A DNA stretch of 11,259 bases from Myxococcales bacterium (GTDB taxonomy: Bacteria; Myxococcota; Polyangia; Polyangiales; Polyangiaceae): assembly GCA_003151595.1 (NCBI GenBank), contig PLXW01000083.1:1-11259 (forward strand), read 5' to 3'. The notes under the pieces were generated by a model, which saw only the letters and a list, made by a program, of their open reading frames with translations, made no database searches and was not told where the DNA came from. Positions 5,912-11,259 of this stretch are shown here, in pieces. Every line of letters starts with the position of its first letter. Position 1 is the stretch's first letter. The position numbers and the translations under genes are program-made.

Positions 5912-6838
5912 ATGCGGTCGGCGTCGATGCGACGCCTCGACCGCGTGCTGCGGGTGATCGCCGCGAAGGACGTCTCGGTGAGCCTCGTCGGCGAGAGCGG
6001 CGCGGGGAAGGAGGTGCTCGCGCGCCGCATTCACGAGCTTTCCCACAGAGCGCGCGGCCCGTTCGTCCCCATCAACTGCGCTGCGATCCCCGAAGCGCTC
6101 TTCGAGAGCGAGCTGTTCGGCCACGAGCGCGGCGCGTTCACCGGCGCTCACGAGCGAGCGAAGGGGAAGGTGGAGGCGGCCGAAGGCGGAACGCTCTTCC
6201 TCGACGAGATCGGCGAGATGCCGCTCGCGATGCAGGCGAAGCTCCTCCGCTTCCTGGAGAACCGCCGCTTCATGCGCATCGGCGGCAATACGAAGATCCA
6301 GGCCGACGTGCGCCTGCTCTTCGCGACGCTTCGCCCCCTCGACCAAGAAGTGCGGGCGGCGCGATTTCGGATGGACCTCTTCTATCGAATCCAGGGCATC
6401 CCCATCAACGTGCCGCCGCTACGCGAGCGCCAGGCCGACATCCCGCCGCTCATCGAACAGTTCGTCGCGCAGCTCTCCGCGCTTCACGGGACGGTGCCGC
6501 CGCGACTGTCGCGGGGGGCGAAGAGCGCGATGCTCGCGTACGCGTGGCCGGGCAACGTGCGCGAGCTGCGGAACGTGATCGAGACGGCCTGCCTCCTTCG
6601 CGCCGGCCTGTCCGTGCGCGTGCGCGATCTCCCGGAAGCGATGCAGAGCGCGCGCGAGCCCGCGGAAGGGGCGAAGTCGTCCATCGTGGTCGAGCTGGAC
6701 GAGTCGCTCGATCGGATCGTGGAGCGCGTGATCGAGGCGGCGCTCGCCATCGAGGACGGCAACCGGTCGCGCGCGGCGGATCGGCTCGGAGTCAGCGTCC
6801 GTACGATCCAGCGGCATCTCGGGCGCGGCCGATCGTAG
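5912..6838 (+). CDS. Sigma-54-dependent transcriptional activator without sensory domain
   Basis: A 308-residue bacterial enhancer-binding protein. The AAA+ domain fills residues 1-235: Walker A GESGAGKE (27-34), the sigma-54 contact loop GAFTGA (74-79), Walker B GGTLFLDEIGEMPL (92-105), the arginine region FRMDLFYRI (152-160) and sensor II WPGNVRELRNVIE (212-224). A Fis-type helix-turn-helix follows at 283-305 (RSRAADRLGVSVRTIQRHL). There is no receiver, GAF, PAS or FHA domain, and no earlier start codon exists in this frame, so it resembles PspF-type activators controlled by partner proteins or by expression level. One oddity: the sensor I region reads LLFATLRPL where the family normally has ATN, so the Asn is replaced by Leu. 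No ribosome site is clear, and it lies 19 bp after the methyltransferase, whose promoter looks sigma-54 dependent; autoregulation is plausible. Confidence 0.93.
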   Translation: MRSASMRRLDRVLRVIAAKDVSVSLVGESGAGKEVLARRIHELSHRARGPFVPINCAAIPEALFESELFGHERGAFTGAHERAKGKVEAAEGGTLFLDEIGEMPLAMQAKLLRFLENRRFMRIGGNTKIQADVRLLFATLRPLDQEVRAARFRMDLFYRIQGIPINVPPLRERQADIPPLIEQFVAQLSALHGTVPPRLSRGAKSAMLAYAWPGNVRELRNVIETACLLRAGLSVRVRDLPEAMQSAREPAEGAKSSIVVELDESLDRIVERVIEAALAIEDGNRSRAADRLGVSVRTIQRHLGRGRS

Positions 6839-6919
6839 GGCACGTGGCTTGGCTCTACCTCGGCGCGTCTCGCGGATGCCGGTCGTGGGGTGTGGATCGC
6901 GGTCCCGTCCATGCATCTG

Positions 6920-6952
6920 AGCAGTGACGCTTCTTCGTCCGAAGTCGCTGCT
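6920..6952. other. Hairpin after the activator gene
   Basis: AGCAGTGACGCTTC (6920-6933) pairs with GAAGTCGCTGCT (6941-6952) around a seven-base loop, with one wobble and a two-base bulge. No T-run follows on either strand, so it is not a standard intrinsic terminator. It sits in the 152-bp gap between the activator and the next small gene and may protect or end the upstream message by another route. Confidence 0.4.
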
Positions 6953-6990
6953 CTCGGCGTCCCTTGCGTGATCGCCGAGAAGGCGGGAGG

Positions 6991-7242
6991 ATGGTGCATC
7001 AGGGGGAGGTGGCCGTGGGATGGTGGGTTGCTGTGAAGGGTGATCCGTTAGCGTTCGTCGGCCGGACCGAGATCAGCCAGGAAGCCGCGAAGGGGGTGGC
7101 CCTCGCGAACTCGACGGCGAGTCCTGGAGTTGCGTTCCAGGTGCGCTACCACGTGAACGCGAACGCCCCCGCAGAGGTTCGGTGGTCGGCCGTGAACGGC
7201 ACGGTGACCGAGGTCACGGGGGACGACAAGAAGCGTCCGTGA
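6991..7242 (+). CDS. Small hypothetical protein (83 residues)
   Basis: I do not recognise this protein. It reads WWVAVKGDPLAFVGRTEISQ near the start, then a helix EAAKGVALANSTA, a strand-like VAFQVRYHV (47-55) and WSAVNGTVTEVTGDD (65-79). The composition is balanced and unlike shadow frames. Purine-rich stretches GGGAGG (6985-6990, too close to the ATG) and AGGGGGAGG (7001-7009) make the start ambiguous: GTG at 7009 or 7015 is as likely as ATG at 6991. No signal peptide or membrane segment is seen. A gap of 152 bp separates it from the activator gene, so it is probably a separate transcript. Confidence 0.5.
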   Translation: MVHQGEVAVGWWVAVKGDPLAFVGRTEISQEAAKGVALANSTASPGVAFQVRYHVNANAPAEVRWSAVNGTVTEVTGDDKKRP

Positions 7243-7484
7243 CGCTCGCGATCCACGTGAGGATCGTCATCGCGCAAGCCGACGATCAAGATCACGGCGG
7301 GGATCGTCACCGGCTTCCCGTGGGATCGCGTCGGTTCGCCGCTGGCGGGAGAGACGCGCGGGACCGCGCATAGCACTCGCGACATCGGGACTCGAAGATC
7401 ACGATGCCGCCCACGACGGTGCGGGTCCCCGTTGACGCCGCCGCGGTCCTCGCGCTCTGCTTCCGGCCGAAGGAGCCTACGAAC
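7243..7484. other. Intergenic region before the HU gene
   Basis: No gene with protein-like composition is seen in these 242 bp. It contains a short perfect inverted repeat, CGATCC (7249-7254) and GGATCG (7261-7266) with ACGTGA between. It presumably holds the promoter of the HU-like gene, but no convincing -35/-10 pair is visible. Confidence 0.4.
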
Positions 7485-7814
7485 ATGGCGAAGCCTGCAA
7501 CGACGACGAAGAAGCCCCTCTCGAAGAGCGAGATCCTGAACGCGGTCGCGGATGCGATCGGTGAGGATGTCTCGCGCAAGCACGTGAAGCAGGTCATCGA
7601 GACGCTCGTGAGCGTCGGTCACAAGGAGCTGAAGAAGAACGGTGTCTTCGTGCTCCACGGCTTCGCGAAGTTCGTCGTCGTAAAGAAGCCCGCTCGGCCC
7701 GCGCGTGAAGGGATCAATCCGTTCACGAAAGAGAAGCAGATGTTCGCGGCCAAGCCCGCGAGCAAGGCCGTCAGGGCGAGGCCGGTGAAGGCGGTGAAGG
7801 ACGCGGTGGGCTGA
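7485..7814 (+). CDS. HU-family DNA-binding protein, variant
   Basis: The 109-residue protein is a nucleoid-type DNA-bending protein. Residues 11-50 carry the helical dimerisation part (LSKSEILNAVADAIGEDVSRKHVKQVIETLVSVGHKELKK), then the beta-saddle NGVFVLHGFAKFVVVKKPARPAR (52-74), and an arm with GINPFTKEKQMFAAK (76-90) in which Pro79 matches the intercalating proline of HU/IHF, although the usual RNP reads INP. The C-terminal tail (AVRARPVKAVKDAV) is Lys/Arg-rich. A Lys/Thr-rich leader of ten residues precedes the fold. The start at 7485 is set by GAAGGAG seven bases upstream. As a variant distinct from canonical HU it may be a secondary nucleoid protein; the neighbours give no clue to a specific locus role. 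Confidence 0.9.
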   Translation: MAKPATTTKKPLSKSEILNAVADAIGEDVSRKHVKQVIETLVSVGHKELKKNGVFVLHGFAKFVVVKKPARPAREGINPFTKEKQMFAAKPASKAVRARPVKAVKDAVG

Positions 7815-7936
7815 CCAAGCCGATCGTCAGCCAGCCGAGACCCTCGTCGGAACCCTTGCGCAAGCGAGCGAGGACGTGAAGACATCCCAGGGAGTTCGTC
7901 GGCAAGTGGCGCATCACGCGTCCGTTGAGGGTCGCG

Positions 7937-8233
7937 ATGAAACCGCGCGGCGTCGAGTTCGCGAAGGGGGCGCTGCTGCCGCTACCTTTCCTTTTCGTCC
8001 TCGGGATCTTGGCCTGGGCCTTGGTGGGGAGGGACGGCGATTGGCCCGCCGAGATCCTCCTCGCGTGGTGCGCACTCACTGTCGTGAGCCTGGTCTCCGT
8101 CGCGGTTCGCTTCTGGAACCGCTCCCGGTGGCTGGCGTGCGGGACCCTCGCCTCGCTCGTGATGGGCGCGCTGCTCGTGGTCATCGCAGCCGTCGTTCTG
8201 TTGACCGCGATCGGCAGCGCGATCAAGGGGTAG
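7937..8233 (+). CDS. Small membrane protein, three predicted helices
   Basis: I do not recognise the family. The 98-residue product has hydrophobic segments at about 12-30 (LLPLPFLFVLGILAWALV), 38-58 (AEILLAWCALTVVSLVSVAV) and 67-92 (ACGTLASLVMGALLVVIAAV), linked by a short charged loop GRDGDW and a basic loop RFWNRSRW. A short Lys/Arg N-terminus puts the first tail in the cytoplasm by the positive-inside rule. The ATG at 7937 follows TGAGGG by a few bases; a TTG four codons earlier is less likely. No enzymatic motif is present. It lies 122 bp after the HU-like gene and 34 bp before the next small gene. Confidence 0.65.
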   Translation: MKPRGVEFAKGALLPLPFLFVLGILAWALVGRDGDWPAEILLAWCALTVVSLVSVAVRFWNRSRWLACGTLASLVMGALLVVIAAVVLLTAIGSAIKG

Positions 8234-8267
8234 ATCCCCTCGCAGAGGACCGGGTAGCATCCGCCGC

Positions 8268-8609
8268 ATGGCGCGCAAACTCGATCCCAAGAGCAAGGCC
8301 GGTTTCGTTCGTAGCCAACCCGCAAGCATGAGTGCCCCCGACGTGGTCAAGGCCGCGAAGGCGAAGGGGATCAAGCTCGACGTGGGCTACGTCTACGCAA
8401 CGCGAGCCGCGAAGAAGAAGCGCAACAAGGCCGCTCGCAGGGCAACGAAGACGACCACGGCGGCCCCGGCGGTCGTCGCTTCTTCTGGCAACGGGTCGAG
8501 CGGCGCCGGAAGCCGAAGCGCGGGCGGTCTCGAAGCGGAGATCGAGCGCATCGTCGAGCGGAAGGTCGGAGAGCTGCTCAAGGCGAGGTTGGGCGCGTTG
8601 TTCGGGTAG
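8268..8609 (+). CDS. Lysine-rich small protein with a C-terminal coiled coil
   Basis: The 113-residue protein has three parts. Residues 8-48 (KSKAGFVRSQPAS, then APDVVKAAKAKGIKLDVGYVYATR) look like a compact helical unit that I recall recurring in small myxobacterial proteins of unknown role; it suggests a nucleic-acid or protein-binding domain. Residues 49-62 are a very basic stretch (KKKRNKAARRATK). After a Ser/Gly-rich linker (71-86), residues 88-110 (LEAEIERIVERKVGELLKARLGAL) form a likely coiled coil for oligomerisation. The start ATG has no strong ribosome site. The stop is TAG; the same frame then stays open for 45 more codons, of which the first 20 are acidic and helix-like, so an ancestral longer protein is possible. 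Confidence 0.7.
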   Translation: MARKLDPKSKAGFVRSQPASMSAPDVVKAAKAKGIKLDVGYVYATRAAKKKRNKAARRATKTTTAAPAVVASSGNGSSGAGSRSAGGLEAEIERIVERKVGELLKARLGALFG

Positions 8610-8944
8610 GTCGCTGAAGACTCGGAGATCGCGGCGCTCGCGCGCGAGCTCGATGAGGAGCGCAAGACGCAGCCCGCGCAAACGTCTCGCCCGCGCCGAC
8701 GTCGAGGCGCACGAGTACTCGCTGCGCGTTCGATTACCCGCGGATGATCGCCCCTCACTTCGAGCGCTTTGGCGGGTGGGAGTTGCGCCGACGGAGCCGT
8801 CGCGGCGGGTGACGGCGCGCAGGCGGCGAGCACGCAGAAGGCCATTACGCCGAAGTCGTTTCGTGAGCTTGCCATCCGCGTCCAGTCTCAGGCGAGCGTA
8901 AGCGGGATCCGCGATGCACTCGCGGCATCCAGCGCGTCGCTCGC
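8610..8944. other. Gene-poor stretch with possible coding remnants
   Basis: No intact gene is supported here. In the frame of the preceding gene, the codons after its TAG read VAEDSEIAALARELDEERKT before turning Arg-rich and stopping at 8745-8747. On the minus strand, an ATG at 8845 begins MAFCVLAACAPSPAATAPS, which resembles a lipoprotein signal with an LAAC lipobox, but it has almost no basic N-region, no ribosome site, and soon becomes low complexity. Both look like remnants or chance. Confidence 0.35.
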
Positions 8945-9243
8945 ACGAGCAAGTGTTGCTCCTCGCGCGTGTCTGCATCGCGTCGGGTGCGAGCGCGACA
9001 TCTCTTGAGCGCGCAACCGTTTCCTCCGGCAGGAACGACCCGCGTGCGTTGGTATCGCTCTCTTGCTCCAGAAACAGCGACGCGAGCGCCTTGGTATCGC
9101 TCGGACTGCTCCTCCCACAGGATCGGCGAGCTGGGGTCGACCGATTCGCGATCGACTGGATCAGGAAACAGTTGCACCATGTTGTGCATCCGAGTGAGGC
9201 TCCACGGCGCGCGACCGTGCTCACGGGAGCAACACTTGCGCGT
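8945..9243. repeat. 299-bp segment bounded by 18-bp inverted repeats
   Basis: The left arm at 8945-8962 and the right arm at 9226-9243 are inverted copies matching at 17 of 18 bases; the core GCAAGTGTTGCTCC / GGAGCAACACTTGC is perfect over 14. No transposase gene lies between and no convincing target-site duplication is visible, so a miniature inverted-repeat element is only one option. The right arm ends eight bases before the XRE gene start, so the two arms could instead be a pair of operators. Inside, TTGGTATCGCTC occurs twice (9049-9060 and 9091-9102), 42 bp apart. No intact gene is apparent inside. Confidence 0.55.
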
Positions 9244-9250
9244 CGGAGCG

Positions 9251-9829
9251 ATGAATCCTCACAAACCACGCGGAAAGCGCGATGAGACCAACGCCTTTCG
9301 ATTCGCGCTCATGCGCGTGCGCCGCTCCATGGAGTGGACGCAAGCCGACCTCGCGGGGACCCTCGGCGTTTCGAAGAGAACGGTGTCCACGTGGGAGAAC
9401 GGCTATTGGCTTCCGCCGTTCAAGCAGCGCGTCCACGTGGTGCTCGCGCTGCGCGACGCGCCCCCCGAGCACGTGCTGGCGATCGCCGATGGCCTTGGCG
9501 TGAGCGTGGACCCGGCGGTCGCGCCGCTCTTGCAGCCGTTTCGAGACGCGCTCCGGGAACCGGACGAGGAGCCGGAGCGCGAGGAGGCGACGGCCCCACC
9601 GGCGGCCGTGCCGATGCGCCCGCAACCTTCGCTCGAAGCGCTTCGCGCGGTGGTCGACGCCATCGTGCGCGACGCGGCGGACACGATGAATGTGCCGGCC
9701 AACGATCTCCGCGCAGCGCTCGGGCACACGCTGGCGGCGTGCGAGGACCTGGGGGCGACGATTGCGGGGACGCGCGAAGCGTTGGCCGTGAGGGCGCGCG
9801 CGAAGCCGGGGTCGGCGAGCGATCTCTGA
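9251..9829 (+). CDS. XRE-family transcriptional regulator
   Basis: The 192-residue protein has an XRE/HTH_3 DNA-binding domain at about residues 18-60: FALMRVRRSMEWTQADLAG, the turn TLGVSKRTVSTWENG with recognition helix, and WLPPFKQRV. Residues 60-100 continue as helices (VVLALRDAPPEHVLAIADGLGV, then PLLQPFRDAL). A Pro/Glu-rich linker (102-125) leads to a C-terminal helical region (127-181) with LRAVVDAIVRDAADT and LRAALGHTLAACEDLGATI, a possible dimerisation or effector part. No enzymatic or metal site is visible. The ATG at 9251 is preceded by GGAG with only a two-base spacer, and the frame upstream loses protein character. The inverted-repeat arm ending at 9243 abuts the start, so self-binding there is an attractive but untested idea. 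Confidence 0.88.
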   Translation: MNPHKPRGKRDETNAFRFALMRVRRSMEWTQADLAGTLGVSKRTVSTWENGYWLPPFKQRVHVVLALRDAPPEHVLAIADGLGVSVDPAVAPLLQPFRDALREPDEEPEREEATAPPAAVPMRPQPSLEALRAVVDAIVRDAADTMNVPANDLRAALGHTLAACEDLGATIAGTREALAVRARAKPGSASDL

Positions 9830-9882
9830 CGCCTGGACGACGTAGATGCTCTCGAGGCATGTGCGGCTCTCCGTAGCGCCGC

Positions 9883-10311
9883 TCAGGGCTTCTTGAAGGT
9901 CTCCTTGCCGGCCGGGTCGTACGTCCCGATCACCGGGCCGCTCGCCTCTTCCATCACCTTGATCTCCGGCTTGTTCGCGGCGCTGTTCACCTGAAGGCCC
10001 GGCGTCGTGGACGACGCGCCGACGAAGACGCGGGTGACGTTGTTCTCGTCGTAGAGCCAGATTCGTCCGTGACCCTGGGCGGCGTCCATGAAGGCGCGGA
10101 CGTTGCCGTTGTCGTCTTTGACGACGAAGCGCTTCGCTTCGACCGTGCTCGGCGTCGGCGCGGCCGCGCCCATTAGAACGGCGACGCTCATCAGGGCGAC
10201 GACGCCGAACGCGCCGGCGCTTTTGAGCCATGCCGCCTGGCGCTCGAGGCGTGTGTTCTTGGCTTCCAACTGAGAGACGCGATCGGCGAGGGCTTCGAAC
10301 TGGTCGTTCAT
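9883..10311 (-). CDS. Membrane-anchored protein with coiled coil and beta-rich outer domain
   Basis: I do not know the family name. The 142-residue protein starts with a coiled coil (residues 3-30, FEALADRVSQLEAKNTRLER), then a single membrane segment at 31-51 (SAGAFGVVALMSVAVLMGAA), and a C-terminal domain outside the membrane. That domain has short beta-type units of the pattern (R)FVVKDDNGNVRAFMD, RIWLYDENNVTRVFVGA and GLQVNSAANKPEIKVME, each a strand, a turn with Asp/Asn-Gly, and a strand. Similar repeats occur in surface-exposed proteins of unknown role. The ATG at 10311 was chosen because the coiled coil begins there; the frame stays open far upstream, but only through a repeat array. 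It converges with the XRE gene, 53 bp between stops, without a clear terminator. Confidence 0.8.
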   Translation of the reverse strand: MNDQFEALADRVSQLEAKNTRLERQAAWLKSAGAFGVVALMSVAVLMGAAAPTPSTVEAKRFVVKDDNGNVRAFMDAAQGHGRIWLYDENNVTRVFVGASSTTPGLQVNSAANKPEIKVMEEASGPVIGTYDPAGKETFKKP

Positions 10312-10560
10312 CCGACCAGCGTAACCAACCTCAACGGGTCTTTGCCAAGATCGTGTACGGCTCACCGCCCCTGCGTTTCTCGATGCGATCCCCGTAGACA
10401 TTGCACGTTCGCGGCACGCACGCAGGAGGCGGCGGCGGAAATGGGCCCGCTGTATCAGTCGCCCACGCTCGGTCCCGAGCCGACGACGATGCCGCTCTGG
10501 CCGACTCGCGGATCGATCGATCGGGCGATCCGGCTCGGTCATCGTCGCCATGATGACGGG
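10312..10560. other. Intergenic region with nested inverted repeats
   Basis: No gene is supported here. CCGAGCC (10475-10481) can pair with GGCTCGG (10532-10538), and within it GGATCG (10510-10515) with CGATCC (10526-10531), giving a folded element just before the 21-bp repeat array. The left part must hold the promoter of the minus-strand membrane-anchored gene, but no clear promoter motif is visible. Confidence 0.4.
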
Positions 10561-10849
10561 CATCACTTTTTTCGTGAGCCACGTCATCCCGATGACGAGC
10601 CACATGATCCGGATGATGATCGACATGACTCCAGTGATGTCGGTCGTCAGCGCGATCATGACGAACATCACTCGGATGATGAGGAACATGACCGCGATGA
10701 CGACGATCATCAACGCGGTGATGACCGGCATCACGGCGGTGACGTGGAACAAGAGCGCGATGATGAGGGGCATCAGTGCACTGATGACGATCATCAGCGT
10801 GCTCGTGTCCTTCATCATCGGGATGATGTGGCTATCGAAAAAAGTGATG
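10561..10849. repeat. Array of degenerate 21-bp repeats forming a large imperfect palindrome
   Basis: From about 10553 to 10850 the sequence follows a 21-bp period for about 14 units. Read in the frame starting at 10550, each unit gives seven residues with Met/Thr/Val at position 1, Ile/Val/Met at 4 and Met/Val/Leu at 7. ATG and ATC codons dominate these places. The outer ends are inverted copies: 10561-10599 against 10811-10849 match at 34 of 39 bases, including CATCACTTTTTTCG and CGAAAAAAGTGATG. The inner part is also partly self-complementary about a centre near 10705. Three of the six frames are open through the array, as expected from a period divisible by three, so an encoded protein is not proven. 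Neither Met/Ile-rich frame has a ribosome site. Confidence 0.75.
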
Positions 10850-10918
10850 TCGGGAGCGAAGCGCGGTGCCTGACGGGCGAAGGGGTTGCTGAGCACGTCG
10901 CGCGCGGAGCTGCGGAGA

Positions 10919-11248
10919 ATGGCCACAGTGCCGACCGACGTGAAGCGTGTCCTCTTCCAGACCGATCTTCACGAGCAGCTCGCGAGAAGGATCCGGGCCC
11001 GGCTCGTCGGGCCCGCCTCAAGGACGACCCGACGACCGCCAGCGAGGCCCTTCGTAGGGGTCCTCGTGAACGGGAAGATCGTCATGCACCCTCAGCCCGA
11101 CGGATCCTGGAAAGCCGACTCGTTGCTGCTCCCCGCGGACCGCAGAACGCGAAAACCCCGGAACGGCGGACCGTCCGGGGCTTCGGAGACCTCCTCGACT
11201 TCCTCGACGGAGGTCGTAGAGATCGGTAGTTGCGCGGGTAGGATTTGA
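10919..11248 (+). CDS. Possible small basic protein (109 residues)
   Basis: I do not recognise it. Residues 1-74 look protein-like: DVKRVLFQTDLHEQLARRIRARL (8-30), a basic Pro/Arg linker, then two strand-like pieces FVGVLVNGKIVMHPQ (45-59) and GSWKADSLLL (62-71). GGAG at 10906-10909 is a usable ribosome site nine bases before the ATG. The tail after residue 75 is Ser/Thr-rich and runs over a terminator-like hairpin (11156-11180) and into the tRNA on the other strand, which is unusual; the true end may have been lost or the frame may not be used. It begins only 70 bp after the repeat array. Confidence 0.4.
   Translation: MATVPTDVKRVLFQTDLHEQLARRIRARLVGPASRTTRRPPARPFVGVLVNGKIVMHPQPDGSWKADSLLLPADRRTRKPRNGGPSGASETSSTSSTEVVEIGSCAGRI
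11152..11180 (-). terminator. Probable intrinsic terminator of the tRNA transcript
   Basis: On the minus strand CCCCGGA (11180-11174) pairs with TCCGGGG (11162-11156), with a three-pair CGG/CCG extension inside, followed at once by TTTT (11155-11152). It lies 50 bases after the tRNA 3' end in the right orientation. The T-tract is short, so efficiency is uncertain. Confidence 0.65.
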
Positions 11249-11259
11249 ACCTACGACCT
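11230..11259 (-). tRNA. tRNA 3' part, probably initiator tRNA-fMet (partial)
   Basis: On the minus strand the sequence gives a T-arm GTAGG-TTCAAAT-CCTAC (11254-11238), then acceptor strand CCGCGCA (11237-11231) and discriminator A (11230). The AGGTC preceding the T-arm plus this arm is the usual 3' half of bacterial initiator tRNA. A CCA tail is not encoded (CTA follows). The anticodon and the 5' half, including the diagnostic unpaired first base, lie beyond the right edge, so the isotype is inferred from similarity. Confidence 0.8.

Noticed and set aside
6839..6854. GGCACG-N4-TTGG after the activator gene
   Set aside because: The -24 half is excellent but the invariant GC of -12 reads GG, so a functional sigma-54 promoter is doubtful.
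7202..7218. Inverted repeat GTGACC-GA-GGTCAC
   Set aside because: It lies inside the small hypothetical gene where Val-Thr-Glu-Val codons naturally create it; no regulatory context.
8393..8845. Minus-strand lipoprotein start MAFCVLAACAPSP
   Set aside because: No ribosome site, almost no charged N-region, and the frame continues antisense to a better-supported plus-strand gene with low-complexity sequence.
9226..9239. Sigma-54-like spacing GG-N10-GC in the right inverted-repeat arm
   Set aside because: Only GG and TTGC match; the -24 box is poor and the predicted start coincides with the XRE ATG.
10561..10849. CRISPR array
   Set aside because: Units are contiguous and degenerate with a 21-bp period and no unique spacers; no cas genes are nearby.

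Overview
The window is high-GC bacterial DNA. Several features suggest Myxococcota, probably the Polyangiales side: a GTP-type PEP carboxykinase, a lysine-rich HU variant, a lone sigma-54 activator, many small lineage-type hypothetical proteins and strong G/C third-position bias. This assignment is inference; no rRNA or other taxonomic marker is present.

Layout. Positions 1-4960 are read leftwards and look like one long transcription unit: degenerate receiver protein -> DauA-type SulP transporter -> class II glutamine amidotransferase -> pentapeptide-repeat protein -> unknown protein with a CxCG motif -> stand-alone receiver -> pckG (cut by the left edge). The first six genes have tiny gaps or overlaps (4, 53 and 31 bp overlaps; 14 and 13 bp gaps). 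pckG follows after a 94-bp leader with its own strong ribosome site. A transporter of the DauA (C4-dicarboxylate) type in line with PEP carboxykinase suggests dicarboxylate use feeding gluconeogenesis, with two unusual receiver domains as possible controllers.

A divergent pair follows on the right: a SAM methyltransferase and, 19 bp later, a sigma-54 activator (AAA+ plus Fis-type helix-turn-helix, no sensory domain). A near-consensus -24/-12 promoter lies just before the methyltransferase. From 6.9 to 8.6 kb come small plus-strand genes: an 83-residue unknown, an HU-like DNA-binding protein, a three-helix membrane protein and a lysine-rich small protein.

From 8.6 to 9.25 kb no intact gene is evident. 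It contains a ~300-bp segment bounded by 18-bp inverted repeats, which ends just before an XRE-type regulator. A convergent minus-strand gene encodes a membrane-anchored protein with a coiled coil. The strangest object is at 10561-10849: about 14 degenerate 21-bp repeats that together form one large imperfect palindrome. The right edge holds the 3' end of a minus-strand tRNA, most like initiator tRNA-fMet, with a probable terminator behind it.
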